From positions 1-63,578 of the forward strand of contig NZ_FNZM01000033.1 of NCBI RefSeq assembly GCF_900109265.1: a stretch of 63,578 nucleotides of DNA, given 5' to 3'. The notes below the pieces were generated by a model. That model was not told the origin of the DNA and made no database searches. It worked only from the letters and a program-made list of their open reading frames with translations. This DNA is from Paraburkholderia tropica (GTDB lineage Bacteria > Pseudomonadota > Gammaproteobacteria > Burkholderiales > Burkholderiaceae). Positions 26,372 to 35,395 of this stretch are shown piece by piece; the first letter of the stretch is position 1, and each line of letters starts with the position of its first letter. The translations under genes and the position numbers were made by a program.

Positions 26372-27783
26372 GGGGTGGACTCCTCGTGAATTCCCGTACC
26401 GGCCGCGACGACCGGAATCTTCACTTCGCGCGCGGGGTCGCGCGCGGCCAGATCGACCGAGGCCTGCGGCAGCGGCCAGTCGTCCGAATGGTGGTGCGCG
26501 ATCTGCTCGATCATCAGGTTGGCGATCTCGAAGATCAGGTTCATCGTGCCGCGATAGCCGATCTGACAGCGATGCGCGTTGCCGACGCGGTCGAACACAG
26601 GAAAGCCGACCCGCATCAGCGGCTTGCCCAGACGCTCCGCCATCTGCCGGCCGTGCGAATGCGTGATGAGCAGATCGCAGTTGGCCGCGGCGCGCTCCAG
26701 GTCTTCGAGGTCGCCGAGCACGACTTCGGCAGCGGGCAACAGGGCATGCGATGGCGACGCGGTCGTACTGACGCAGACGCTCAGTTGCGCGCCCATCTCG
26801 TGCAGCAGCGCGCCGAGCGCGAGCAGCAGGTCCGGCTCCGCGCCGAGCGCCACCTTGATGCCGCCCGTGTAGAAGTGGCCGTCGAGCATCGCGTCGAGCA
26901 ACTGGCTGCGCTGGCGGCGATACTTTGCAGGCACGGCACGCCCCGAGAGCAGCGCGAGGCGCTGCAAGAACCGGTCGTTGGGTTCGAGGCCGGTGAGCCG
27001 CTCGAAGATCTCGAACGGCGTGCCGGCGATTTCCCGCAACGCCTGCGCGCCGTCGCGGGCCTGCTCGCCCACGCCGATCGTCAGCGCCGATGCACCCGCC
27101 GCGCGGATCTGCGCGAGCGTCGTACCGCCGAGCGTGGTGCCGCGCCAGTCCGGCGCGATATGGCCGTCGAGCGAGCCCGACAGATCCGGCAGCACGATCG
27201 CGTCGAGCCCAAATGCGCCGATGATCTCACGTAGCTCGTCGATGTCGCCTGGCGACAGATGACTGCCCGGCAGCAGCGTGATCTGCCGGGCAACGGTCGG
27301 CAACGGCTTGACGAGCGCCTTGACGATGGCGGTGACCGCATGCGCATAGCCGTCCTCGAAGCCGCCGACGTAGTCGGGCGTGGACACGTAGACGAGTTCG
27401 GTGTCGTCGAGTTCGGGCTTGCGCTTGCGCACCGTCGCAAGATAGCCCACGACATCGTCGCCCTTGGTTTCGGTGAGCCCGGTCGAGCAGATCGCGATGA
27501 TTTTCGGCGCCGCCCGCTTGCGGATATTCAACAGCGCCGTCTCGATGTTCTCGTAGCCGCCGAGGATCGTCGTGACCTCGTTCATCGCCGTGGTTTGCAG
27601 CGGGATCGCCTCCTTGAAGTGGCGCACCAACAGCACGAGACCGAACGACGTGCAGCCCTGCGAACCGTGCATCACCGGCATGCAGGCGTCGAGCCCCATG
27701 AACGCGTAACTCGCGCCAAGCGGCTGGCTCATTTTCAGCGGGTTGACCGCACAGGCTTTCTTCGATTCGACGACGAGCGCCAT
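26368..27783 (-). CDS. nifN: NifN, FeMo-co scaffold beta subunit
   Basis: 471 residues, usual length. NPLKMSQPLGASYAFMGLDA and MPVMHGSQGCTSFGLVLLVR carry the P-cluster-like Cys ligand region, and AICSTGLTETKGDDVVGYLA the third block. It lacks the beta-subunit N-terminal extension of NifK, as NifN does. With NifE it forms the scaffold where NifB-co becomes FeMo-co. 21 bases after nifE. Confidence 0.95.
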   Translation of the reverse strand: MALVVESKKACAVNPLKMSQPLGASYAFMGLDACMPVMHGSQGCTSFGLVLLVRHFKEAIPLQTTAMNEVTTILGGYENIETALLNIRKRAAPKIIAICSTGLTETKGDDVVGYLATVRKRKPELDDTELVYVSTPDYVGGFEDGYAHAVTAIVKALVKPLPTVARQITLLPGSHLSPGDIDELREIIGAFGLDAIVLPDLSGSLDGHIAPDWRGTTLGGTTLAQIRAAGASALTIGVGEQARDGAQALREIAGTPFEIFERLTGLEPNDRFLQRLALLSGRAVPAKYRRQRSQLLDAMLDGHFYTGGIKVALGAEPDLLLALGALLHEMGAQLSVCVSTTASPSHALLPAAEVVLGDLEDLERAAANCDLLITHSHGRQMAERLGKPLMRVGFPVFDRVGNAHRCQIGYRGTMNLIFEIANLMIEQIAHHHSDDWPLPQASVDLAARDPAREVKIPVVAAGTGIHEESTP

Positions 27784-27804
27784 GATGTCTGCTCCTCGCC
27801 GCGC

Positions 27805-29322
27805 TCAGGCCGGCATGCCCGGTTCGAACGCCATGGCCCAGGCCCGCACGCCCGCGAACGGCGGTACGGGAGATTCAGCCTGTTCGGGCGGCACTTCCTG
27901 CGTAACCGCCGCCCGCACCGCGCCGAGCGTCTCGCCGTCGTCGCCCCACGGCGCCGGAATGCGCACCTGCTGCCACACGGGGTTATGAATCGCGCGATCG
28001 ATCTCGTGCACGAGTTCGACGATGCCCTCATAACCACCATAGGGGTGATGGCGTTCCTGGTTGATGTCGAGCCACGGCATGCGCGCTTTCAGCGCAACGA
28101 ACTGCGAGCGCCCGCCCGAGAGCATGATGTCGGCCTTCGCGTCGCGCAGCATGGTGTACATCTCGCGCGGCGTCATGTCGTCGATCATGTGCGCGTCGTC
28201 GCCCATGATCTCCTTGATCTTTTCCTTATCCTCCTTCGTGCTCTTCTTGACGCTCGTGCCGACGATCTCGAGCCCCGCCTCCTGCAACGCGGCGACGACC
28301 GACCACGACTTCACGCCACCGGTAATCAGCAGCACGCGCTTGCCTTCGAGGCGCTCGCGGTAGCGCGCGATCCTCGCCCACGCGCGCGCCTCCTCGGCTT
28401 CGATCAGACGCTCCGTTCTGCCGATCAGATCGTCGGGCGCGCCCTGTTGCACGAGCAGCTTCGCGATCTGGCGCAGCGTGTCGCTCATGTCGCCGATGCC
28501 GTAAAACGAGCCCTCGAAGTACGGAATGCCGTAGCGCTGCTGCATCTTCGTCGCGATGTTGATCATCGACTTCGAGCAGACCATCATGTTGACCCTCGCG
28601 CGGTGTGAACTCGCGATCTCGTTGTAGCGGCCGTCGCCGGAGATGCACGACAGGATGCGGATGCCGAGCGCGTCGAGCAGCGGCTTCGTCTGCCACAGCT
28701 CGCCCGAGAGGTTGTATTCGCCGATGATGTTGATGTCGTACGGCGTCGTGTATTCCGGCTCGCGCGTGCCGATCACGTAGTCGAGCACCGCCTCGCCGCC
28801 GAGCTTGTTGCCAAGGTTCTTCGGCCCGGCGAAACCCGGCGCATTCACGGGAATCACCGGCTTGCCGAACTTTTCCGACGCGCGCTTGCAGACCGCTTCG
28901 ATGTCGTCGCCGATCAGCGCGGTCACGCAGGTTTGATAGACGAACACGGCAGGCGGGTCGTATTTCTCGATGATCTCGCGCACGCTTTTGAAAAGCCGCT
29001 TCTCGCCGCCATAGATAACGTCGAGCTCGTTGATGTCGGTGGTGAAGCCGGTTCGGTAGAGCGTCGAGCCCGACGAGGCCGCATGACGGTTGTCCCACGA
29101 GTTGCCTTCGCACGCGATCGGCCCATGCACGAGGTGCGCAACGTCGACGATCGGCTGCAACGCGATCTTCGCGCCATCGAACGCGCAGCCGCCCGCTGCC
29201 GCGCCCGGAGAAAGCTGCTTCGTGCAGCCCTTCTTGCGCTCCTTCTCGCCTTTTGCCTGGTTCTTGTCGCAACCGGGTTCGTCGAAGACTTCGGCGATCT
29301 TGGCTTTGAGCGAAGGTGACAT
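27805..29322 (-). CDS. nifE: NifE, FeMo-co scaffold alpha subunit
   Basis: 505 residues from ATG 29322 (AGGAG upstream). N-terminal GGCAFDGAKIALQPIVDVAH, HGPIACEGNSWDNRHAASSG and QTCVTALIGDDIEAVC supply the cluster cysteines; NMMVCSKSMINIA is the counterpart of the NifD FeMo-co Cys. MPWLDINQERHHPYGGYEGI lies near the C-terminus, with the His that replaces the NifD cofactor ligand region. It has its own sigma54 promoter and enhancer, so it starts a transcript separate from nifHDK. Confidence 0.95.
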   Translation of the reverse strand: MSPSLKAKIAEVFDEPGCDKNQAKGEKERKKGCTKQLSPGAAAGGCAFDGAKIALQPIVDVAHLVHGPIACEGNSWDNRHAASSGSTLYRTGFTTDINELDVIYGGEKRLFKSVREIIEKYDPPAVFVYQTCVTALIGDDIEAVCKRASEKFGKPVIPVNAPGFAGPKNLGNKLGGEAVLDYVIGTREPEYTTPYDINIIGEYNLSGELWQTKPLLDALGIRILSCISGDGRYNEIASSHRARVNMMVCSKSMINIATKMQQRYGIPYFEGSFYGIGDMSDTLRQIAKLLVQQGAPDDLIGRTERLIEAEEARAWARIARYRERLEGKRVLLITGGVKSWSVVAALQEAGLEIVGTSVKKSTKEDKEKIKEIMGDDAHMIDDMTPREMYTMLRDAKADIMLSGGRSQFVALKARMPWLDINQERHHPYGGYEGIVELVHEIDRAIHNPVWQQVRIPAPWGDDGETLGAVRAAVTQEVPPEQAESPVPPFAGVRAWAMAFEPGMPA

Positions 29323-29357
29323 GACGGGCTCCTGACTATGTGGGGTCCACGATGACT

Positions 29358-29373
29358 GGCAAGTTCCGTACCA
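29358..29373 (-). promoter_or_regulatory. Sigma54 (-24/-12) promoter of nifE
   Basis: Minus strand TGGTACG-GAAC-TTGCC. Predicted start near 29347, about 25 bases before nifE. A NifA site lies upstream at 29437-29452. Confidence 0.8.
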
Positions 29374-29436
29374 CGGCAGCAACCGGCGCGCGGCACGGTC
29401 AAACCGCTTCGTTGCGCGGCCCGCTTGCCGGATGGT

Positions 29437-29452
29437 TGTCGTCATCGGAACA
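29437..29452 (-). promoter_or_regulatory. NifA upstream activator site (nifE)
   Basis: TGT-CGTCATCGGA-ACA is an exact TGT-N10-ACA site. Its centre is about 72 bases from the nifE -24 element, slightly closer than at the other promoters in the window. Confidence 0.7.
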
Positions 29453-29543
29453 GACTTTGGGCGATTTGAATGAATTGCGACATTGCCCCGCGCTGCAAAC
29501 ACGACAGGCGGATGTTGGCGGTTTGTTCTGCTTCGATATGCGC

Positions 29544-30023
29544 TCAGTTGTCGTCCGCGAGCACGTCGAGCGCCACGAGTTGCTCGTACAGCGCTCGCCG
29601 CGCGTGCCAGCGCGACGCGCCCGCCAGACGTGAATCGGCGCCTTCGAACGCGCCAATCGCATCGCGATCGTTCCAGTAGACGAGGCAGTCGCCACGCGCC
29701 TGCAACGCGGCCTCCGATGCATCACGCCGCGTAACGACTTCGGGCTGGCACACACCTCGCCCGAGCAGATAGTCGGCGCGATACAGCGGCGTGTCCCAGC
29801 CGTGGGCGTCCCCGATTGCGCAGATCGACGGGTACTGCGCCCGCGTAACGGCATCGGGCGTCGGCCCGGCGAATCCGAGCAGTTCGCGCGGCGTCGACAC
29901 ATCATGGATTTCCTCGGCGTCGAGCGCGTCGGACGCCGCCACCTTGCGGACGAAATCCGCCTCGTCGTAGGCAAACCACGCCCTCGGTTGTTCGCCATCA
30001 GGCATCTCCAGCACGTAAATCAC
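29544..30023 (-). CDS. Conserved nif-cluster hypothetical protein
   Basis: 159 residues from a GTG start at 30023 after GGAGGG. MIYVLEMPDGEQPRAWFAYD opens it and LGFAGPTPDAVTRAQYPSIC, AIGDAHGWDTPLYRADYLLG and the end YEQLVALDVLADD follow. The aromatic-rich, non-membrane sequence resembles proteins I have seen between nifK and nifE in other diazotrophs, but no function is known to me. Last of the nifHDK transcript, 42 bases after the preceding small gene. Confidence 0.75.
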   Translation of the reverse strand: MIYVLEMPDGEQPRAWFAYDEADFVRKVAASDALDAEEIHDVSTPRELLGFAGPTPDAVTRAQYPSICAIGDAHGWDTPLYRADYLLGRGVCQPEVVTRRDASEAALQARGDCLVYWNDRDAIGAFEGADSRLAGASRWHARRALYEQLVALDVLADDN

Positions 30024-30065
30024 GCGTTGCCCTCCTCTGGACGGTTCACGCCACTTCGCACGCAG

Positions 30066-30386
30066 CTACTCGACACCTTCGGCGGTCGTCCTGGCCCAGA
30101 CCGCTTGCCGGATGCGCTGTGCGATGCCGGACGGACTCGCATCGAACTCACGCTGGGCCGCCGCCATCGTCCCCTGCGCAATGGCGGCCTGCTCGTGCGT
30201 GAGCGGCAGCCGCCCGGCGATGTGCGTGGCGCCGGGCACGCTGCGCACAATCGCCTGCCGGTTCGGGTGCTCGTCGAGCGGCACCAGACGATCCGCCTCG
30301 CGCACGCCCGCGAGGCAGACCCAGCCGTCGATCACCTCGACCTTGCGGCCGTCCCGAGTGACTTTGACCAAAACCGGGTCTGCCAT
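30066..30386 (-). CDS. Conserved nif-cluster small hypothetical protein
   Basis: 106 residues starting MADPVLVKVTRDGRKVEVID at 30386, 13 bases after nifK. A beta-rich N-terminus (VCLAGVREADRLVPLDEHPN) and helical C-terminus with REFDASPSGIAQRIRQAVWA. No cysteine pair or membrane segment. It should be expressed with nitrogenase structural genes; function unknown. Confidence 0.75.
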   Translation of the reverse strand: MADPVLVKVTRDGRKVEVIDGWVCLAGVREADRLVPLDEHPNRQAIVRSVPGATHIAGRLPLTHEQAAIAQGTMAAAQREFDASPSGIAQRIRQAVWARTTAEGVE

Positions 30387-30399
30387 GGCTGCGCTCCGT

Positions 30400-31959
30400 T
30401 CAACGGATGATGTCGTAGCTGTAGTCGGTCTTCGCGGCCTCGATCGTGTTCGCGTCGAGCGTTTCGAAGAACTCGTCGAGCAAGGTCACGAGCGTGCGCA
30501 GCGCGCCTTCATAGCCCCAAGTCGGAAAGCGGTGATAGTGATGGCGATCGAAGATCGGGAACACCATCCGGATCAGCGGCGTCTTCGTGTCGCGCTCCAG
30601 GTACTTGCCGTACGTGTTGCCGATCAGAAAGTCCACCGGCTCCGTGAAGAGCAGCGAGCGCATATGCCACAGGTCGCGCTTCGGATAGACCTTGCAGCCC
30701 GCGCCGTAAGGCGATGCATCGAAGAGCGCCCGCACCTTCGCCGCCCAGGTGTCGTTGCCGTTGGTCGCGAGCACGTGCGCCGGTTCCGCGCCGAGTTCGA
30801 GCAGGAACTCCGCGTAACCGAGCATCTGGTCGGGATCGCCATAGAGCGCGAAGCGCTTGCCGTGCAGGTGCGCCTGGCTGTCGGCCATCGCGTCGACGAG
30901 CTGGCCGCGCTCTTTTTCGAGCTCGGCGGGAATCGGCTTGCCCGTCACGCGCGAGATTTCCATCAGGAAACGGTCGGTGCCCGCCACGCCAACCGGCGCG
31001 TTCAGCACGACGACTTCCTGACCATGTTCCGCGATGAACTTGCTGGTCTTCTCGCAGCAGAACTCCTGGAACACGAACGTCGCTTTCGCATTGAGCGCGC
31101 GCTCCACCTCTTCCTTGGTCGTGCCGCCCTCGTACATGCGGAATTCGCCGTCGGTCGGCGTATTCCACGTTTCGGACGGATCGCAGATGATGTTGACCGT
31201 CACGCCGAACAGATCGAAAATCCGTCGAATCTCCTTCATGTTGCCGACCACGAAACCGTCGAAACCGCCGATGAAGTTCACGCTGTCGTCCGGCACGCGC
31301 ACGAGCGGCGCCGTGGTGCCCGCCTTGCCGTCCCAGAAGTGCTTCAGGATGCCGAGCAGCGCGTTGTCGTAGCCGGTGACGTGACTGCCGACAAACGCCG
31401 GCGTATGCGCGAACGGCACGTCGTAGTCTTCCGGCACGCTGCCCTTCTGTTTGCTGTTCTTGATGAACGCGTCGAGGTCGTCGCCGATCACCTCGGCCAT
31501 GCACGTCGTCGAAACGGCGATCATCTCCGGCTTGTACAGGTTGTACGCGTTCGCGAGCCCGTCGATCATGTTGTTGAGACCGCCGAACACCGCCGCGTCC
31601 TCGGTCATCGACGAGCTCACACACGACGTGGGCTCCTTGAAGTGCCGCGAAAAGTGCGACCGGTAATACGCGACGCAGCCTTGCGAGCCATGCACGAACG
31701 ACAGCGTCTTGTGAAAACCGTTCGCCACGTACACGGCGCCGAGCGGCTGGCAAGCCTTGGCCGGATTCACGGTCAGCGAATCACGGGCAAAGTTCTTCTC
31801 TTTGTAGTCTTCGGTCTTGGTCCACTCGACGATCTGCTTGACGGCCTCGTCGGGATGGTTGAATTCGAAGTTTTCCTTCTTGGTGCGAAAAATCTCCTGA
31901 TACTCGGGCTCGCGGAACAACAGTTCGTGATCGAGAATCTTGTCGGCGGATTGGGGCAT
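30400..31959 (-). CDS. nifK: Nitrogenase MoFe protein beta subunit NifK
   Basis: 519 residues from ATG 31959 (AGGAG upstream). An N-terminal extension (FREPEYQEIFRTKKENFEFN) typical of NifK precedes NPAKACQPLGAVYVANGF, VHGSQGCVAYYRSHFSRHFK and STTCMAEVIGDDLDAF, which give the three P-cluster cysteines. DTKTPLIRMVFPIFDRHHYH is the conserved C-terminal stretch. Pairs with NifD into the alpha2-beta2 MoFe protein. Third gene of nifHDK. Confidence 0.97.
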   Translation of the reverse strand: MPQSADKILDHELLFREPEYQEIFRTKKENFEFNHPDEAVKQIVEWTKTEDYKEKNFARDSLTVNPAKACQPLGAVYVANGFHKTLSFVHGSQGCVAYYRSHFSRHFKEPTSCVSSSMTEDAAVFGGLNNMIDGLANAYNLYKPEMIAVSTTCMAEVIGDDLDAFIKNSKQKGSVPEDYDVPFAHTPAFVGSHVTGYDNALLGILKHFWDGKAGTTAPLVRVPDDSVNFIGGFDGFVVGNMKEIRRIFDLFGVTVNIICDPSETWNTPTDGEFRMYEGGTTKEEVERALNAKATFVFQEFCCEKTSKFIAEHGQEVVVLNAPVGVAGTDRFLMEISRVTGKPIPAELEKERGQLVDAMADSQAHLHGKRFALYGDPDQMLGYAEFLLELGAEPAHVLATNGNDTWAAKVRALFDASPYGAGCKVYPKRDLWHMRSLLFTEPVDFLIGNTYGKYLERDTKTPLIRMVFPIFDRHHYHRFPTWGYEGALRTLVTLLDEFFETLDANTIEAAKTDYSYDIIR

Positions 31960-32044
31960 CACTGGCTCCTGAATCGGTAATCTGAACGGCCCGCGGCCAG
32001 CGCTCACGCGCGCGCCGCGGACTTGCTGCGTGGGGTCGGCCTCG

Positions 32045-33508
32045 TCAGGCGGCGCGCTTCCAGGGCGCTTTCGTGAGGCTCCAGACAGGGCTCGAAATCG
32101 CCATATCCATGTCGCGCGCGAAAATGGCGAAGCCGTCGTAGCCGTGATACGGGCCGGAATAGTCCCAGCTGTGCATCTGGCGGAACGGCACGCCCATTTT
32201 CTGGAACACGTACTTTTCCTTGATGCCCGAGCCGACGAGGTCCGGCTGCACCTGCTCGGCGAACTTCTCGAATTCGTAGCCGGTCACGTCGTCGTAGATC
32301 AGCGTGCCGTCCTTCACGTAATGCGTCGTGCGCTGATAGTCGTCGTTGTGACCGAATTCGTAGCCGGTGCCGACCACGTCCATGCCGAGATCGTCGTACG
32401 CGCCGATCACGTGGCGAGGACGCAAGCCGCCGACGAACAGCATCACCTTCTTGCCCGCGAGACGCGGCTTGTACTTCGCGATCACCGCGTCCATCAGCGG
32501 GCGATACTTCGCGATGACCCGTTCGGCATTGGCCTTGATCGTGTCGTCGAAGTGGCTCGCGATTTCCCGCAGGCTCTTCTCGATCATCGTGGGGCCGAAG
32601 AAGTTGTATTCGACCCACGGAATCCCGTACTTTTCTTCCATGTGCCGGCTGATGTAGTTCATCGACCGGTAGCAATGCAGCACGTTCAGCTTCGCCTTCG
32701 GCGTGTTCTCCAGCTCGGCGATCGAACCGTCGCCGGACCATTGCGCGATCACGCGCAGGCCGATTTCCTCGAGCAGGATGCGGCTCGACCACGCGTCGCC
32801 GCCGATGTTGTAGTCGCCGATGATTGCAACGTCGTACGGCGTCGAGGCAAGCTCAGGGCGCTTGCCTGTTTCCGTCTTGTCGAACACCCAGTCGCGGATC
32901 GCGTCGTTCGCGAGGTGGTGGCCGAGCGACTGGCTCACGCCGCGAAAGCCCTCGCAGCGCACGGGCACAATCGTATGCCCTTCGTATTGCTGACTCTTCT
33001 TCTTCGACACGGCCTCGATGTCGTCGCCGATCAGGCCGATCGGACACTCGCTCTGGATCGAGATGCCCTTGTTCAGCGGAAAGAGCGACTGAATCTCGTC
33101 GATGATCTTGTCGAGCTTCTTGTCGCCGCCGAACACGATGTCCTTTTCCTGGAAGTCCGACGTGAACTGCATCGTGACGAAGGTGTCGATGCCCGTGGTG
33201 CCGATGTAGTAATTGCGTCGTGCAGCCCACGAATACTGGCCGCAGCCGACCGGGCCGTGACTGATGTGAATCATGTCCTTGATCGGCCCCCAGACGACGC
33301 CCTTCGAGCCGGCATACGCGCAGCCGCGGATCGTCATCACGCCGGGCAGCGACTTGATATTGGACTTCACGCCACAGTCGGGCTTGCCGTCCTCGAAGGT
33401 GCCCAAATGCTTGGCGCGCCGCTTGGCCATTTTCTCGGGATAGGCCTTCAGCACTTCATCGATCAGGGCCTTGTTCGCGGCCTTGCGCTCTTCAACCGTG
33501 GCGGTCAT
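32045..33508 (-). CDS. nifD: Nitrogenase MoFe protein alpha subunit NifD
   Basis: 487 residues from ATG 33508 (GGAG upstream). P-cluster cysteines lie in MTIRGCAYAGSKGVVWGPIK, HISHGPVGCGQYSWAARRNY and SIQSECPIGLIGDDIEAV. The FeMo-co Cys is in KLNVLHCYRSMNYISRHME and its His in MHSWDYSGPYHGYDGFAIFA. The Val70, Gln191 and His195 positions appear regular (GSKGVVWGP; GVSQSLGHH). This is the Mo enzyme, with no VnfD or AnfD features. Confidence 0.97.
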   Translation of the reverse strand: MTATVEERKAANKALIDEVLKAYPEKMAKRRAKHLGTFEDGKPDCGVKSNIKSLPGVMTIRGCAYAGSKGVVWGPIKDMIHISHGPVGCGQYSWAARRNYYIGTTGIDTFVTMQFTSDFQEKDIVFGGDKKLDKIIDEIQSLFPLNKGISIQSECPIGLIGDDIEAVSKKKSQQYEGHTIVPVRCEGFRGVSQSLGHHLANDAIRDWVFDKTETGKRPELASTPYDVAIIGDYNIGGDAWSSRILLEEIGLRVIAQWSGDGSIAELENTPKAKLNVLHCYRSMNYISRHMEEKYGIPWVEYNFFGPTMIEKSLREIASHFDDTIKANAERVIAKYRPLMDAVIAKYKPRLAGKKVMLFVGGLRPRHVIGAYDDLGMDVVGTGYEFGHNDDYQRTTHYVKDGTLIYDDVTGYEFEKFAEQVQPDLVGSGIKEKYVFQKMGVPFRQMHSWDYSGPYHGYDGFAIFARDMDMAISSPVWSLTKAPWKRAA

Positions 33509-33613
33509 GGAATGCTCCATACGTGAGGATTGTGCATCGCTGGGCCAGCCCGCGCGCATCGCCGGATACAGGCGATGCCCACGATACGCGCGGGCGTGCG
33601 GCTCAGCGCGGGT

Positions 33614-34495
33614 TCAGGCGGACAGTTCGGCAGCCGTCTTGCCGACCTGCGTTTCGTCGATGGATTTCATGATGCCGTGCTCCATCAGCAGGTCTTCGAG
33701 CTGGTCCATCGTGATCGGCGTGGGGATCGTGCCGTTGCCCGCGTTGTTGTGCACTTTTTTCGCGAGCTGGCGATACTCGTTCGCCTGGTTCGATTCGGGC
33801 GCGAACTCGATCACCGTCATGCGGCGCAGTTCCGCGTGCTGCACGATGTTGTCGCGCGGCACGAAGTGGATCAGCCGCGAACCGAGCATGCCGGCCAGCG
33901 CTTCGGCAAGCTCCAGTTCCTTGTCGGTCTGCCGCTCGTTGCAGACGAGGCCGCCGAGGCGCACGCCGCCGCTGTTCGCGTACTTGAGAATGCCCTTCGA
34001 GATGTTGTTGGCCGCGTACATCGCCATCATCTCGCCCGACATCACGATGTAGATTTCCTGCGCCTTGTTTTCGCGAATCGGCATCGCGAAGCCGCCGCAC
34101 ACCACGTCGCCGAGCACGTCGTACGAGACGTAGTCGACGCCTTCGTACGCACCGTTTTCTTCGAGGAAGTTGATGGACGTGATGACGCCGCGTCCCGCGC
34201 AGCCGACGCCCGGCTCAGGTCCGCCCGATTCGACGCAGCGGATGTCCTTGTAGCCGATTTTCATCACGTCATCGAGTTCGAGGTCCTCGACCGAGCCGGC
34301 TTCCGCCGCGAGCGAGAGGATCGTGTCCTGCGCCTTGGCGTGCAGGATCAGGCGCGTCGAGTCGGCCTTCGGGTCGCAGCCGACAATCAGGATCTTCTGC
34401 CCGAGTTCGGTGAGCGCGGCCAGCGTGTTCTGCGACGTCGTGGACTTGCCGATGCCGCCTTTACCGTAAAAGGCAATTTGCCGAAGTTGAGACAT
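33614..34495 (-). CDS. nifH: Nitrogenase iron protein NifH
   Basis: 293 residues. MSQLRQIAFYGKGGIGKSTT opens with the P-loop. Cluster cysteines are in GPEPGVGCAGRGVITSINFL and DYVSYDVLGDVVCGGFAMPI; the Arg after Cys (GCAGRG) is the site ADP-ribosylated by DraT where that system exists. No draT or draG is in the window. First gene behind the sigma54 promoter at 34669-34684, with about 160 bases of leader. Confidence 0.98.
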   Translation of the reverse strand: MSQLRQIAFYGKGGIGKSTTSQNTLAALTELGQKILIVGCDPKADSTRLILHAKAQDTILSLAAEAGSVEDLELDDVMKIGYKDIRCVESGGPEPGVGCAGRGVITSINFLEENGAYEGVDYVSYDVLGDVVCGGFAMPIRENKAQEIYIVMSGEMMAMYAANNISKGILKYANSGGVRLGGLVCNERQTDKELELAEALAGMLGSRLIHFVPRDNIVQHAELRRMTVIEFAPESNQANEYRQLAKKVHNNAGNGTIPTPITMDQLEDLLMEHGIMKSIDETQVGKTAAELSA

Positions 34496-34668
34496 TAACG
34501 TTCTCCAGTTCAGGAAAAGGGTTGAAACCAGGGTTGCGAATCAAGGTTGCGAATCAGTTGCGAATCAGGGCTGCAATGCCGCGACCATGTCCTGAGCCTG
34601 CCGTGTCTGTATGGGTCTTCTTCTGTCGACTCACGCATCGGCCGGAGTGTCCGCGCGGACCGGTCTAG

Positions 34669-34684
34669 TGCAGCTTCCGTGCCA
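34669..34684 (-). promoter_or_regulatory. Sigma54 (-24/-12) promoter of nifHDK
   Basis: Minus strand TGGCACG-GAAG-CTGCA, with a consensus -24 and a one-base departure at -12. Predicted start near 34657, leaving a leader of about 160 bases before nifH. Confidence 0.85.
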
Positions 34685-34765
34685 TGTCGGCGCGAAACTT
34701 CGGAATCCCCGGTAAAAGCTGGCCTGCGGCGCTTTCCGCCAGGTCGCGGCGGCGGCCGCACGCGG

Positions 34766-34781
34766 TGTCGGCTTCCCGACA
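34766..34781. promoter_or_regulatory. Shared NifA upstream activator site for nifH and the divergent globin
   Basis: TGT-CGGCTTCCCG-ACA is an exact TGT-N10-ACA palindrome. Its centre (34773.5) is about 90 bases from the nifH -24 on one side and 91 from the globin -24 on the other. It is the only such site I find in this 398-base intergenic region. Confidence 0.8.
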
Positions 34782-34864
34782 AACCGTGCGCGTTTCGTCG
34801 CAAACAACACCGACGCAACCCCCGTGCGCACGCGCATGACCGCCGTATCCGGGCGTTTTGCCGC

Positions 34865-34880
34865 TGGTACGGTTGTTGCA
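34865..34880 (+). promoter_or_regulatory. Sigma54 (-24/-12) promoter of the globin operon
   Basis: TGGTACG-GTTG-TTGCA. The predicted transcription start (about 34891) is only about three bases before ATG 34894, so the message would be almost leaderless. Confidence 0.8.
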
Positions 34881-34893
34881 CTGAAGTGCCGCC

Positions 34894-35313
34894 ATGAACC
34901 CGCCCACCATTCCTGTTGTCGACGTGCGCCCCGCCACGACGCATTTCGAGTCCATCGGCGCAGAGCCCGCCGTCACGCGCATCGTCGATGCGTTCTACCG
35001 GCAGATGGACACGCGGCCCGAGGCGCGCGAGATCCGCGCCATGCACGGCCCCGACCTTGCGCCGGTCAAGGCCGTGCTCGTGCGATACCTGTGCGAATGG
35101 CTCGGCGGCCCGAAACACTATTCGGCCGAACGGGGCCATCCGCGGCTACGCATGCGCCATGCGGCGTTCGCGATCGGCGCCGCCGAGCGCGACGCGTGGC
35201 TCGCCTGTATGCACGCTGCGCTCGACGAGACCGGCATCGACCCGGCCATGCGCGACACGCTGATGCAGGCATTCTTCAGGACTGCGGACTGGATGCGCAA
35301 CAACGGCAGATGA
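34894..35313 (+). CDS. Group II-type truncated haemoglobin
   Basis: 139 residues. FESIGAEPAVTRIVDAFYRQ opens the 2/2 globin fold; YLCEWLGGPKHYSAERGHPR then LRMRHAAFAIG holds the proximal His (R-x-R-H) and the family GGP-x-x-Y. RDAWLACMHAALDET carries the G-helix Trp of group II proteins. Binds O2 or NO reversibly; divergent from nifH and under the same enhancer, so likely protects or supplies respiration around nitrogenase. ATG 34894 is kept although only three bases follow the predicted transcription start; an in-frame GTG at 34924 is the alternative. Confidence 0.9.
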   Translation: MNPPTIPVVDVRPATTHFESIGAEPAVTRIVDAFYRQMDTRPEAREIRAMHGPDLAPVKAVLVRYLCEWLGGPKHYSAERGHPRLRMRHAAFAIGAAERDAWLACMHAALDETGIDPAMRDTLMQAFFRTADWMRNNGR

Positions 35314-35395
35314 GCTGCCATGCTGTTCCGACGAAGTACCCACCGGCGTCCTGCGAAGCCGCCGTTTCCGATCTCAAGAATCCAAGGAATCCGTC

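Noticed and set aside
30400..33508. Alternative (V or Fe-only) nitrogenase
   Set aside because: NifDK carry Mo-type features, no vnfG/anfG delta subunit is present, and nifQ, nifE, nifN and mod genes lie in the island.
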